This document shows, one piece after another, positions 1-8,499 of a DNA stretch of 64,000 nucleotides. This stretch comes from Xanthomonas cucurbitae (GTDB taxonomy: Bacteria > Pseudomonadota > Gammaproteobacteria > Xanthomonadales > Xanthomonadaceae), in NCBI RefSeq assembly GCF_002939885.1, contig NZ_MDED01000019.1, positions 27,330-91,329 of the forward strand. The letters are read 5' to 3'. A model generated the notes under the pieces. That model was not told the origin of the DNA and did no database searches. It saw only the letters and a list, made by a program, of their open reading frames with translations. The position numbers were made by a program, and so were the translations under genes. How positions within the stretch are numbered: the stretch's first letter is position 1; each line of letters opens with the position of its first letter.

Positions 1-1131
1 TTCCGCAATACCCGTCCCGACGATATGCTGGCGCACGTGCTGCGTGCAGTGGTGGCGCAGGCGCCGGGGATCGATCTGTCGCGCATTGACGACGCCATCA
101 TAGGTTGCGCCATGCCCGAGGGCGAGCAAGGGATGAACGTGGCGCGTATCGGCGTGCTGCTGGCCGGCCTGCCCAATACCGTGGCCGGTCAGACCATCAA
201 CCGGTTCTGTTCGTCCGGCATCCAGGCCATCGCGATGGCGGCCGACCAGATCCGCCTGGGCAATGCCGACCTGATGCTGGCCGGCGGTACCGAGTCGATG
301 TCGATGGTGCCGATGATGGGCAACAAGGTCGCGATGTCACCGAGCGTCTTCGCCGACGACCACGTGGCCATTGCCTATGGCATGGGCATCACCGCCGAGA
401 AGGTGGCCGAAGAGTGGAAGGTCTCGCGCGAGGACCAGGATGCGTTTGCGCTGGCCTCGCACCAGAAGGCCATCGCCGCGATCGCCGCCGGCGAGTTCCG
501 CGACGAGATCACCCCATATGAGATCCATTCGCACCAGCCTGACCTGGCCGGCAATGTCATCGCCCTGCGCCAGCGCCTGGTCGATACCGACGAAGGCCCG
601 CGCCCGGACAGCTCGCTGGAAGGCCTGGCCAAGCTGCGCCCGGTGTTCCGCAACGGGCAGTTCGGCGGCAGCGTCACCGCCGGCAACTCCTCGCAGATGA
701 GCGATGGCGCCGGTGCCGTGCTGCTGGCCTCCGAGCAGGCGATCAAGGATTACGGCCTCACCCCGCTTGCGCGCTTCGTCAGCTTCTCGGTCGCGGGTGT
801 GCGCCCGGAAGTGATGGGTATCGGCCCGATCGCCGCGATTCCCAAGGCGCTCAAGCAGGCCGGGCTGACCAAGGACCAGCTCGACTGGATCGAGCTCAAC
901 GAAGCTTTCGCCGCACAGGCGTTGGCGGTGATCCGCGATAGCGAGCTGGATCCGTCCAAGGTCAATCCGCTGGGCGGCGCGATTGCACTGGGCCACCCGC
1001 TGGGCGCCACCGGCGCGATCCGTGCCGCCACCCTGGTGCACGGCCTGCGCCGCCGCCAGCAGAAGTACGGCATGGTCACCATGTGCATCGGTACCGGCAT
1101 GGGCGCGGCGGGCATCATCGAGGCGCTGTAA
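1..1131 (+). CDS. fadA: Acetyl-CoA C-acyltransferase (thiolase), 5' truncated by window edge
   Basis: Thiolase of fatty-acid beta-oxidation, releasing acetyl-CoA from 3-ketoacyl-CoA. The frame is open from base 1 (FRNTRPDDMLAHVLR), so the true start lies to the left and the first internal ATG at 25 is not the start. Three thiolase landmarks are visible: the nucleophilic Cys in NRFCSSGIQAI, the His in GGAIALGHPLGATG, and the C-terminal Cys in CIGTGMGAAG. The C terminus is complete. FadA normally works with a FadB multifunctional enzyme encoded just upstream; that gene would be outside the window. It is convergent with crcB. The family is certain; the exact paralogue (FadA or another biosynthetic or degradative thiolase) is likely but not proven. 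Confidence 0.92.
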   Translation, partial: FRNTRPDDMLAHVLRAVVAQAPGIDLSRIDDAIIGCAMPEGEQGMNVARIGVLLAGLPNTVAGQTINRFCSSGIQAIAMAADQIRLGNADLMLAGGTESMSMVPMMGNKVAMSPSVFADDHVAIAYGMGITAEKVAEEWKVSREDQDAFALASHQKAIAAIAAGEFRDEITPYEIHSHQPDLAGNVIALRQRLVDTDEGPRPDSSLEGLAKLRPVFRNGQFGGSVTAGNSSQMSDGAGAVLLASEQAIKDYGLTPLARFVSFSVAGVRPEVMGIGPIAAIPKALKQAGLTKDQLDWIELNEAFAAQALAVIRDSELDPSKVNPLGGAIALGHPLGATGAIRAATLVHGLRRRQQKYGMVTMCIGTGMGAAGIIEAL

Positions 1132-1176
1132 GCCACGCCGTGTCAGATCAGCCGTCTTACCCGATCAGGTAATCGA

Positions 1177-1202
1177 CGAAGGCGTGCACGAGCACGCCTT
1201 CG
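1177..1202. terminator. Strong hairpin between convergent fadA and crcB
   Basis: A perfect 10-bp stem (CGAAGGCGTG / CACGCCTTCG) with a 6-nt loop lies 45 nt after the fadA stop and about 70 nt beyond the crcB stop. No clean T-run follows on either strand, so it is either a weak bidirectional terminator or an RNA-stabilising hairpin. Confidence 0.45.
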
Positions 1203-1271
1203 CTCGTTCTGCAGTGCGCTGACGAACAGCCCGCCTCGCGCTACCGTTGCAACGACACCACAGGCCGCAGC

Positions 1272-1673
1272 TTAGCGCGCAACCAGCCATTGCCCGACGC
1301 GCGCACCAGCAAACACCAAGGCCAGCCCGGCCACCAGCGTCACCGCCAGATAGACGCCGATCATCGTGGTGCGATCGCTGCGCGCAAAGACCAGGCATTC
1401 CATCATCAACGACGAGAACGTGGTCAGCCCGCCGATCACGCCGACGATCAGCAGCGCCCGCAGCGGCCAGCTCGACGGGCCGCGCGCCTCCAGCCATACC
1501 AGCAGCACGCCAGCGACGAACGAGCCGGCCAGGTTCACGGTCAAGGTTCCCCACGGAAACCCGGCGCCGAAGCGCTGCAGCAGCGATGCGCCGATCGCAA
1601 AGCGCAAACCGGAGCCGAGCGCACCGCCGGTCATCGCCAGCAACAATTGCTGCCACCACACCGGGGCATTCAT
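1272..1673 (-). CDS. crcB: CrcB/Fluc fluoride ion channel
   Basis: Small inner-membrane fluoride channel (dual-topology dimer in this family) that expels toxic fluoride. The 133-aa product has four hydrophobic segments and the family landmarks [10 protein letters not shown], an internal Asn in LTVNLAGSF, and [14 protein letters not shown] chose the ATG at 1673 because a GGGGGG run lies just upstream; an in-frame GTG at 1688 would add five residues. The gene follows rarA on the same strand, and a fluoride riboswitch plus terminator occupies the gap, so expression should respond to fluoride. Confidence 0.93.
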   Translation of the reverse strand: MNAPVWWQQLLLAMTGGALGSGLRFAIGASLLQRFGAGFPWGTLTVNLAGSFVAGVLLVWLEARGPSSWPLRALLIVGVIGGLTTFSSLMMECLVFARSDRTTMIGVYLAVTLVAGLALVFAGARVGQWLVAR

Positions 1674-1753
1674 AAGCCCCCCCCGCACTCGTTGGCCGGC
1701 AGTGTCATCGAAGAAGAAGTCGCGTGCGTGAGCGGCATCATCAATCCTCAGTC

Positions 1754-1789
1754 AAAAAACGATGCCGGGCACGGACCTGCCGCCCCGGC
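1754..1789 (-). terminator. Intrinsic terminator downstream of the fluoride riboswitch
   Basis: On the minus strand GCCGGG (1784-1789) pairs with CCCGGC (1764-1769), followed by ATCG and six T residues (1754-1759). It lies between the riboswitch aptamer and crcB, the usual place for a riboswitch-controlled terminator. Fluoride binding would be expected to prevent termination. Confidence 0.7.
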
Positions 1790-1797
1790 GAGGGTGG

Positions 1798-1851
1798 GCA
1801 GGCATCATCAGCGCGCAGAACGCGTGCGGTTCAAGGAGGAATGCCATCTCC
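1798..1851 (-). ncRNA. Fluoride riboswitch (crcB motif) upstream of crcB
   Basis: Read on the minus strand, the segment contains the conserved blocks of the crcB-motif fluoride aptamer in order: GGAGATGG, then TTCCTCC, then AACCGC, a short GC-rich hairpin around a TTCT loop, then GCTGATGATGCCTGC. This matches the known consensus GG-GAUGG...CC...AACCGC...GCUGAUG..GCCU closely. It starts 12 nt beyond the rarA stop, so it sits inside a rarA-crcB transcription unit or uses a promoter within the rarA 3' end. It is followed by an intrinsic terminator and then crcB, a fluoride channel gene, which makes the identification very consistent. Confidence 0.92.
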
Positions 1852-1862
1852 TGCAGCAGTGA

Positions 1863-3236
1863 TTATGCCGGGGGCTTGCCGGCCTTGTCAGCTCGCGCTT
1901 GTGCACGCGCCGCGCGCAGGCGGTCGAGCTTTTCCTTGAGCTTGATCTCCAGCCCGCGCGGCACCGGGTGGTAGTAGACCTGCTCGCCCATTGCGTCCGG
2001 AAAGCCGGTCTGGTCCAGCGCGATGCCGCCTTCGGCGTCATGGTCGTATTGATAGTCCTGCCCATAGCCGAGCGTCTTCATCAGCTTGGTCGGCGCGTTG
2101 CGCAAGTGCAGAGGAACTTCCTGGGTACCGGTGGCGCGCATGTCGGCCTTGGCCTGGTTGAAGGCGGCATAGCCGGCATTGGACTTGGCCGTGCTGGCCA
2201 GGTACAGCACCAATTGCGCAAAAGCCAGCTCGCCTTCCGGACTACCCAGACGCTCGTAGATGTCCCAGGCTTCCAGCGCCATGCTCTGCGCGCGCGGATC
2301 GGCCAGGCCGATATCCTCGATCGCCATGCGAGTCAGCCGCCGCGCCAGATAGGCCGGGTCGCAGCCGCCGTCGAGCATGCGCGTGAGCCAGTACAGTGCC
2401 GCATCCGGGTTGGAGCTGCGCACCGATTTGTGCAAAGCCGAGATCTGGTCGTAAAACTGCTCGCCGTTCTTGTCGAAACGGCGGGTGCGGTCGGCCAGTA
2501 CCTGCAACAGCGTTTGCGGCGTGATCTCGCCACCCTCGCCTGCGGCAAGCTCGGCGGCAATCTCCAGCAGCGTCAAGGCGCGGCGCACATCGCCGTCGGC
2601 GGCGCTGGCAATCTCCAGCAAGGACGCGTCCGAGACCTGGATGCGCTCCTGCCCCAATCCGCGCTGCGGATCGTGCAAGGCGCGCTGCAATGCTTCGACG
2701 ATCTCCTGCGGCCACACCGATTCCAGCACGTGCACGCGGCAGCGCGACAGCAACGCGGAGTTCAATTCGAACGAAGGGTTCTCGGTGGTCGCGCCGACGA
2801 ACAGGATGGTGCCGCGCTCGATATGCGGCAGGAAGGCATCCTGCTGCGCCTTGTTGAAGCGATGCACCTCATCGACGAACAATACCGTGCGCCGGCCGCT
2901 GGCGAACCGCTGCGCGGCCTCGGCCAGCACCTGGCGCACATCGGGCAGCCCCGACAACACTGCGGAAATCGCCTTGAATTCGGCATCCGCGTAGTGCGCC
3001 AGCAGCAAAGCGAGCGTGGTCTTGCCGCACCCGGGCGGACCCCACAGGATCATCGAATGCACGCGACCGGATTCCACCGCGCGACGCAGCGCACTGTCGG
3101 GTGTCAACAGGCGTTTTTGCCCCACCATCTCGTCCAGCGTGCGCGGGCGCATGCGCTCTGCTAACGGCGCCATCGCGTTGAGGCCGGGATATGGCAGAAC
3201 GGGCGTGATCGAGTGGGGGCGTTTGTGTTTGCTCAC
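1863..3236 (-). CDS. rarA: Replication-associated recombination protein A (AAA+ ATPase)
   Basis: RarA/MgsA-family AAA+ ATPase that acts at stalled replication forks. The 457-aa product has Walker A GPPGCGKT (about 66-73), Walker B FVDEVHRF (about 120-127), sensor motif GATTENPSFE (about 148-157), and the C-terminal MgsA tetramerisation region; this is full family length. In many gammaproteobacteria the order is ftsK-lolA-rarA; here lolA lies on the other side of an inserted type III effector gene. The start at 3236 (MSKHKRPHSI) leaves a plausible N terminus. crcB follows on the same strand. Confidence 0.95.
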   Translation of the reverse strand: MSKHKRPHSITPVLPYPGLNAMAPLAERMRPRTLDEMVGQKRLLTPDSALRRAVESGRVHSMILWGPPGCGKTTLALLLAHYADAEFKAISAVLSGLPDVRQVLAEAAQRFASGRRTVLFVDEVHRFNKAQQDAFLPHIERGTILFVGATTENPSFELNSALLSRCRVHVLESVWPQEIVEALQRALHDPQRGLGQERIQVSDASLLEIASAADGDVRRALTLLEIAAELAAGEGGEITPQTLLQVLADRTRRFDKNGEQFYDQISALHKSVRSSNPDAALYWLTRMLDGGCDPAYLARRLTRMAIEDIGLADPRAQSMALEAWDIYERLGSPEGELAFAQLVLYLASTAKSNAGYAAFNQAKADMRATGTQEVPLHLRNAPTKLMKTLGYGQDYQYDHDAEGGIALDQTGFPDAMGEQVYYHPVPRGLEIKLKEKLDRLRAARAQARADKAGKPPA

Positions 3237-3473
3237 TCCTTCACTATATCGCCTTCGTCAAGTGGACGTTCCACAACGCAGTTTTCGACCATGCCTGGCG
3301 GAAACGCTGATGTTCTCTTTCCAATCGACCACTTCGCGCAGCTACGATGCCTCGAACGCGCAGCGCAATACTCTTAATCAGTAACAAATGACCGCATGCA
3401 ACAGCTTGGCTGCCCCCCCATCGGCGGCGAGCTACGCCAGCGCAAGCGGCATGTTCAGCATACGGATTCCACC

Positions 3474-6400
3474 ATGCCCCGCATTCCGCTTCGTCCCTCT
3501 GCCATCGCCGCTTGCCTTCCAGGGATGGCCGAAACCATCTCGCATCCATCCAAACCTTCAGCGAAGCGGCAGACGCACAACAAATTGGCTACCCCCGATC
3601 CATGCGCGTTCGAGGCGGAACTGATCCAGGCACAGGAAGATCCGCTGGGTTGGTCCGCAACGCTACTTGAGCAAGCGAAGCAGGCAACTGTCTTCGACTG
3701 CGGGTTGAAAGCCGCTCCCAAGCGCAAACACGCTCTTCTGCGGCCCTTCAGGAAGGCCGCAGAGCTATTGGGCCTCAGTAGTGGTGCGCCAGAACCACAT
3801 ACGGCCCTGCTGCGCTATTCCTCGGTGCAGTGCGAGAGGAACAGACCAGCCGATCCATCGGAACGCAGCACCAATGCCACCGTTGATCCGCAAGCAGCCC
3901 CGTTGCTTTCAAATGCCGCCAAGGATCTCAATGAGGCGCTGATATCCCGCCTGGAGCAATCCAACCGCGATTTGGCCGCACGGATCTCCCGGCGTCGCCA
4001 AGACGAATTGAAGTACGCGCATGAACAAACGCTACAAGCCGCACATGCGCAGTTGGCCTTGAGAGCCCGACGCGCCGCCAATCTTAACGACAGCATCAGC
4101 GTACTGACGCGCGCACGCGCCGAACTGCTGCAACGGCTGCATGGATGCAAAGTGCAAACTGATGCAGTATCGGCGACGGTACAAGATCTCGAGTCGGAAA
4201 TTCTCTCCGCGCGCGCCGCATTGAACGCACTACCAGACGATCAGCAGTCGCGCGCTGTCGCAGCGCGCGCGGCGCCATCCTTGGCCAACGCGCATCAGAG
4301 CGTAGATTCCTCACAGCTGCAGCGCGTCCGCACTCGGCTCGAAAACGCACTGAAGGATGCGCGCGCGCGCGGCGATGCACTGGCCAAAGCGGTTTTTTTC
4401 GGCCGCGGCCTCGCACAGGCAGAACAAGCAGAACAAGCACTTGCGGTTACTAATGCGGAGATCGATCAGTTACGGAGCGCGTATGCACAAGCGCGCGATG
4501 CGTTGCAGTCATATCAAGCAAGCAGCGCGGCCAATGAGCCGGTGTCTGGCACGCTTGCGTCGCACCTTGCTGCAGAGCGAAACCGAGAATTGGAGGTACT
4601 GCGCACACGACTGGGGCGCAACGAGAACATGCTGACCCTGCAACGCACGCATGCCGAGCGCTGCCAGCGGAATGCGCGGCGCCTACAGGAGCACCTCGCC
4701 CAGGTCGACGCAAAACTGAAGCAGGCGCAGCATTCGTCGCGGATCAACACAAAGGAGTTGTGGCAGCAGGAGCAAACGATCAGCGTGCTGGAAGCAGCGA
4801 ACGGCGAAATGCGGCGTATGGTGGAACATGCAGCCGCGCAGCCGCCGGTTGATGAGGTTCGGCCCAAAGCTGCCGATCTCGTCGCCGACACCATGGAGGC
4901 ATTGCTCCACGTCCTACCCGGCTTTCGCAAGGAAACGATCACCCCCGTGAGTCGACAGGCGCTACGCACCTGGGCTGGCGGCCTGCAAGGCCGCAGCGCT
5001 GCGTTCGGGACCGACGCCTTGCAGCCGGTCGACGCGTTGCACATCGCCCTGCAGGCCTTATCGATCGCCAGCGAGGGCGATGCCACGGTAGCGGTCAACG
5101 TGCTGCAACGCTTGGGCGTCGTGCAGTTGCGTGAGCTGATTCCGCCACCAGAGGTCTCCATCGCTACCGAGGTGGTCCCGCCGATGGATACCGTCACCGC
5201 CTGCGTCGGCCTGTTGGCCGGCGTTCCGCGCGGCATGCAGGTTCTTTCGCACATGCTGCACGAAGAACCCACGCCCCCCTCCAGGGAGTGTTTGGAGGCG
5301 GCGCAGGTCCATCTGCGTGCCAGCCATCGGCTTGCACTGATGCCAGACGCAGAACAGACTGAACGCACCTGGCTGGGCGATGCGCAAATGGGAGCGCGCC
5401 ATGCCCTGCATGGCGCCTCGCCGCTGCAGGGCCTGCAGTCTGCAACGGATGCCCAGCGCGGCGCATTTCATGCGTTCCGCAACGGCTACGAAACCACTCG
5501 GGCAGGTTCACCCTATGCCCGCGTTAACGCATGCCTGCAGATGTTTGCGCAATGGGCGGTAACAGACAGCGGAAGGCGGGGCAATCGCGCCCTCAATCCC
5601 TTCAACGCACTCGAGCTGGGAATGAAGGTCGGCGCCTCCGAAGCGCTTCCGACAGCTGTGCGGCGGGCCAACGACGCTTTTCGCGAGGCGGCCGGCCACC
5701 TTACCAGCTGGCTCGTCGCGCGCCGCCAGATCCAAATGGCGTGCGGGCGAATGCCGTCGCAGGAAGAGCTGGCGATGCAAGCGCTTTCGGAGTACGCGCA
5801 CTGGCTCCCACACGAGCAGAATGCGACCGAACTGACCTTCACTGCCAAGGTACTGGCCAAGATTGAACGGCGCGCTCAGGATCTTCAGCGCTCGGCGGCT
5901 GCCTCCGTGAGCGAAACCAACGATCGGCAACCGGCGGAGTGCCATCCGGCGATCGCGTCCGCCTGGGTTGCATTACGTACCGGCCGCATGCGTCTGCCTG
6001 AAACGCTGCGGCTGATCCAACGCGGCTTGCTCCACCACGCCGTACAGCCGACCGACATGCCGATCGGTGCAGCGCCCCTGGATGAAGAACTGGCGTCGGT
6101 CGCGCGCAACCACTTTCATCAGGCCGTTGGTAATGCCAGTCGTTTTCTTCATGAGGGCGACACGTCCCGCGTCAGGTCGCCACGCGCGCTGTTCGAATGC
6201 CTGCGCAACCTGATGGAACGGCTGGAATGGCGCGACAAGCTGCGTCTCACCGAGCAACGAGTGATAGGACTCAATACGACGCCGCTGTCGGCCGCGCTTG
6301 CGATCATCCCCAGCGGCCTGGGACTGAAATTATCCGCAGGCTGTCAGATCAGTTCCGATCGCTCGGTGGAGATTTACATGGGACGGACCGGGCTGTCGCT

Positions 6401-7640
6401 GCAGATCGGACGACAGAAGGCGCGGCAGTTCAACGCCAGTACGGGCATTAGCGCGGGCGTGCTGCTGCCGGGCACCGAACGCGCACCGGTGGGTATTACG
6501 GGAGCAGCCGATTGGCGCATCAAAAATGAATCGGGCATCGAACATGGCGTGCAGATCCGGGTACCACGACGGGGCAAGGGTCAGGAGCTGGAGCAGCGCG
6601 CGCAATTCCTCGCCATGTTCGAACATCTGCTGGAGCTCGCAGAACAAGCCGGCGGCGATACAGGCCAGTTGACCAGGCAGGATTTTCTGGCGGAGCTACT
6701 GGCGCACCATCCCAGCATCACCGTTGGCTTGATCGGCCATGCCGAGCGCAACTCTTCGGCCACCGAATCCAGCGTCACCATCGCTGCGGGCGTGCGCGTG
6801 GGAAAAATGGATGGCCAACCGCGTCGCGCCACCCTGGGGGCTTCGCTCGGGCTAAAGGCACGGCGGGAAACCTCCCGTTCGCAGACGCCGATCGAAGGCT
6901 ACATGACGATGGTGCTGAAGGATTCAAGCGCACAATCCAGGGTAGAAATCGCAGGGCGCGGAACGGCAAGTCTCGTTGCTCAGCAGTGGACGCACCCGAG
7001 CACTGGCAATGTGCCGTCCACACCAGTGGCGCGGCTGTCCATGGCTACGCTCGATTTCGGCTATAGCAGAGAGCTGCGTTCGGGTGGCAGCAATACGTTC
7101 TCCACCTTGTGGATGTTCAATAACGAAATCGATCCTGTGCGCACAGATCGTGGCTTAGAATTCTTCAACTTCACGTCATTCAAACGCGAGGTGAAACGCA
7201 ACTGGCAGTTATGGACCCACTACGGAATCTCCAAACTGCAAGGCAAGGTCGATGACCAGCGGCTCTACATGGTGGCCGAGCGCCAGTTAGAGGACTTCGT
7301 CGAACGGGTCCGCATCCACATGCAAGACAACAAGTTCGCTTCGCTGGTCGTAGACTGGGTATTACAGGCCGATGCTGCGCCGCGCCTGGACGCATTGCGC
7401 GCGCAGGCCCAGCTATTACGGGGCGCCGGCTGCGAAGCTCAAGCGATGGAGGCTGATCGCGCCTTCGATGATCTGATCAGCCACCCAGGCATCTGGGAAC
7501 CGACCATTCTCATTCTGCGCGAAAAGGGAAAACGCCAGCGCGAGCGTGGCATCGACTTCTTCATCAAACGCCAGGTTAACCAAGCGGCCGAGGCGAGTCG
7601 TACGGTTGGTCAATGGATCCCGTACGAGCCAGTCCCGTAG
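3474..7640 (+). CDS. xopZ: XopZ-like type III effector (AWR / HopAS1-related family)
   Basis: Very large protein (1388 aa from the ATG at 3474; an in-frame ATG at 3396 would add 26 residues). The N terminus is Ser/Pro/Thr-rich without a signal peptide (MPRIPLRPSAIAACLPG), as expected for type III secretion. An Ala/Arg/Glu/Gln-rich segment, roughly residues 160-460, looks like a long coiled coil. The C-terminal half is strand-rich and carries an Ala-Asp-Trp-Arg motif (AADWR, about residues 1011-1015), resembling the Ala-Trp-Arg signature of the AWR effectors, and ends in VGQWIPYEPVP. XopZ proteins of Xanthomonas are this size, and in Xanthomonas oryzae XopZ contributes to suppression of plant immunity. 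Base composition is less GC-rich than the flanking housekeeping genes, and it is inverted within a minus-strand group. No perfect PIP box was found upstream. A weak hairpin (7654-7671) follows the stop. Confidence 0.82.
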   Translation: MPRIPLRPSAIAACLPGMAETISHPSKPSAKRQTHNKLATPDPCAFEAELIQAQEDPLGWSATLLEQAKQATVFDCGLKAAPKRKHALLRPFRKAAELLGLSSGAPEPHTALLRYSSVQCERNRPADPSERSTNATVDPQAAPLLSNAAKDLNEALISRLEQSNRDLAARISRRRQDELKYAHEQTLQAAHAQLALRARRAANLNDSISVLTRARAELLQRLHGCKVQTDAVSATVQDLESEILSARAALNALPDDQQSRAVAARAAPSLANAHQSVDSSQLQRVRTRLENALKDARARGDALAKAVFFGRGLAQAEQAEQALAVTNAEIDQLRSAYAQARDALQSYQASSAANEPVSGTLASHLAAERNRELEVLRTRLGRNENMLTLQRTHAERCQRNARRLQEHLAQVDAKLKQAQHSSRINTKELWQQEQTISVLEAANGEMRRMVEHAAAQPPVDEVRPKAADLVADTMEALLHVLPGFRKETITPVSRQALRTWAGGLQGRSAAFGTDALQPVDALHIALQALSIASEGDATVAVNVLQRLGVVQLRELIPPPEVSIATEVVPPMDTVTACVGLLAGVPRGMQVLSHMLHEEPTPPSRECLEAAQVHLRASHRLALMPDAEQTERTWLGDAQMGARHALHGASPLQGLQSATDAQRGAFHAFRNGYETTRAGSPYARVNACLQMFAQWAVTDSGRRGNRALNPFNALELGMKVGASEALPTAVRRANDAFREAAGHLTSWLVARRQIQMACGRMPSQEELAMQALSEYAHWLPHEQNATELTFTAKVLAKIERRAQDLQRSAAASVSETNDRQPAECHPAIASAWVALRTGRMRLPETLRLIQRGLLHHAVQPTDMPIGAAPLDEELASVARNHFHQAVGNASRFLHEGDTSRVRSPRALFECLRNLMERLEWRDKLRLTEQRVIGLNTTPLSAALAIIPSGLGLKLSAGCQISSDRSVEIYMGRTGLSLQIGRQKARQFNASTGISAGVLLPGTERAPVGITGAADWRIKNESGIEHGVQIRVPRRGKGQELEQRAQFLAMFEHLLELAEQAGGDTGQLTRQDFLAELLAHHPSITVGLIGHAERNSSATESSVTIAAGVRVGKMDGQPRRATLGASLGLKARRETSRSQTPIEGYMTMVLKDSSAQSRVEIAGRGTASLVAQQWTHPSTGNVPSTPVARLSMATLDFGYSRELRSGGSNTFSTLWMFNNEIDPVRTDRGLEFFNFTSFKREVKRNWQLWTHYGISKLQGKVDDQRLYMVAERQLEDFVERVRIHMQDNKFASLVVDWVLQADAAPRLDALRAQAQLLRGAGCEAQAMEADRAFDDLISHPGIWEPTILILREKGKRQRERGIDFFIKRQVNQAAEASRTVGQWIPYEPVP

Positions 7641-7763
7641 CGCTGCCGGCGTCACCCCCGAATGGCGGGGTTTCCGTCACGTCACGGCGAACGCTGCGCC
7701 CCCCACCCCGGCAGGCACAGCCGAGCTGCACCATGCATTTATGCCGTGCGTCCGCAGACGCAT

Positions 7764-8393
7764 CTAATGCGCGTCGCCCACCACGTCCACGCCCTTGGCC
7801 GGCGTGTACCGGAAGGTGTCTGCAGCAAATGCAGGATTGCGCTTCCAGCCGCTGAAACTGATGGCGGTGTGCTGCCCCACCGCGTCCACCACTTCCATCT
7901 TCGCCAGGCCGTCCTTACCGAACCCCAGCGAGGCCATCTGGAAGCTCGCCTCGGTGTCGACCTTGGGCGTCAGCGACAGCCACTGCAGGCCGTCGCGCGG
8001 CGCCGCTTCTTCGCTGACGTCGTACTGCTTGTCCAGGCGCGCCGGGTCGATCAGGGCGACCAGCGGGCTGTTCTGCTCTTCGCTGCCCTGTGCACGCACG
8101 GTCACCTGCTCCAGGTCGGGGTCGAACACCCAGACCTTCTTGCCATCGGCCACGATCAACTGCTTGTAGGGCTTGGCATATTCCCAGCGAAACTGGCGTG
8201 GCGCCGACAACGCCACCCGCCCGCTGGAGCGTTCCTTGACCCGACCGTTGGCATCGCTGACCTGCTGGCTGAACTGCCCGTCCAAGCCCTTCAGGCCACG
8301 CGTGAACGTCTCCAGCTCCTGTCGCGCACCGGCAAAGGCGGTACCGGCGAACAGGGCGGTGGCAAGGACGGCATAACGGAGCTGGCGATGCAT
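7764..8393 (-). CDS. lolA: Outer-membrane lipoprotein carrier protein LolA
   Basis: Periplasmic chaperone that takes lipoproteins from the LolCDE complex to LolB at the outer membrane. The product is 209 aa, the usual size, with a Sec signal peptide ending at about AFA (residue 22). The mature part has LolA features: LDGQFSQQVSD, APRQFRWEY, VWVFDPDLEQVTV and a C-terminal strand region. It follows the DUF3857 gene and ftsK on the same strand. The expected next gene, rarA, is separated by the xopZ insertion. Confidence 0.94.
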   Translation of the reverse strand: MHRQLRYAVLATALFAGTAFAGARQELETFTRGLKGLDGQFSQQVSDANGRVKERSSGRVALSAPRQFRWEYAKPYKQLIVADGKKVWVFDPDLEQVTVRAQGSEEQNSPLVALIDPARLDKQYDVSEEAAPRDGLQWLSLTPKVDTEASFQMASLGFGKDGLAKMEVVDAVGQHTAISFSGWKRNPAFAADTFRYTPAKGVDVVGDAH

Positions 8394-8499
8394 CGCGGTC
8401 TTCCAGAAGGAACTGCGTCAATTCTGAAGCTTCACAGATGAATGGGCGAGCGCTATCGCGCGGATGCGTTCATGTGAGGCGCGTGCCCGCGCTGCGCGC

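Noticed and set aside
1899..3164. 421-codon open frame antisense to rarA
   Set aside because: Shadow of the rarA reading frame; rarA has full AAA+ motifs.
3254..3357. Possible PIP box upstream of the XopZ-like gene
   Set aside because: TTCGT at 3254 and TTCGA at 3284 are 25 nt apart, and the TTCGC at 3333 has no partner at 15 nt (CGAAC instead of TTCGB).
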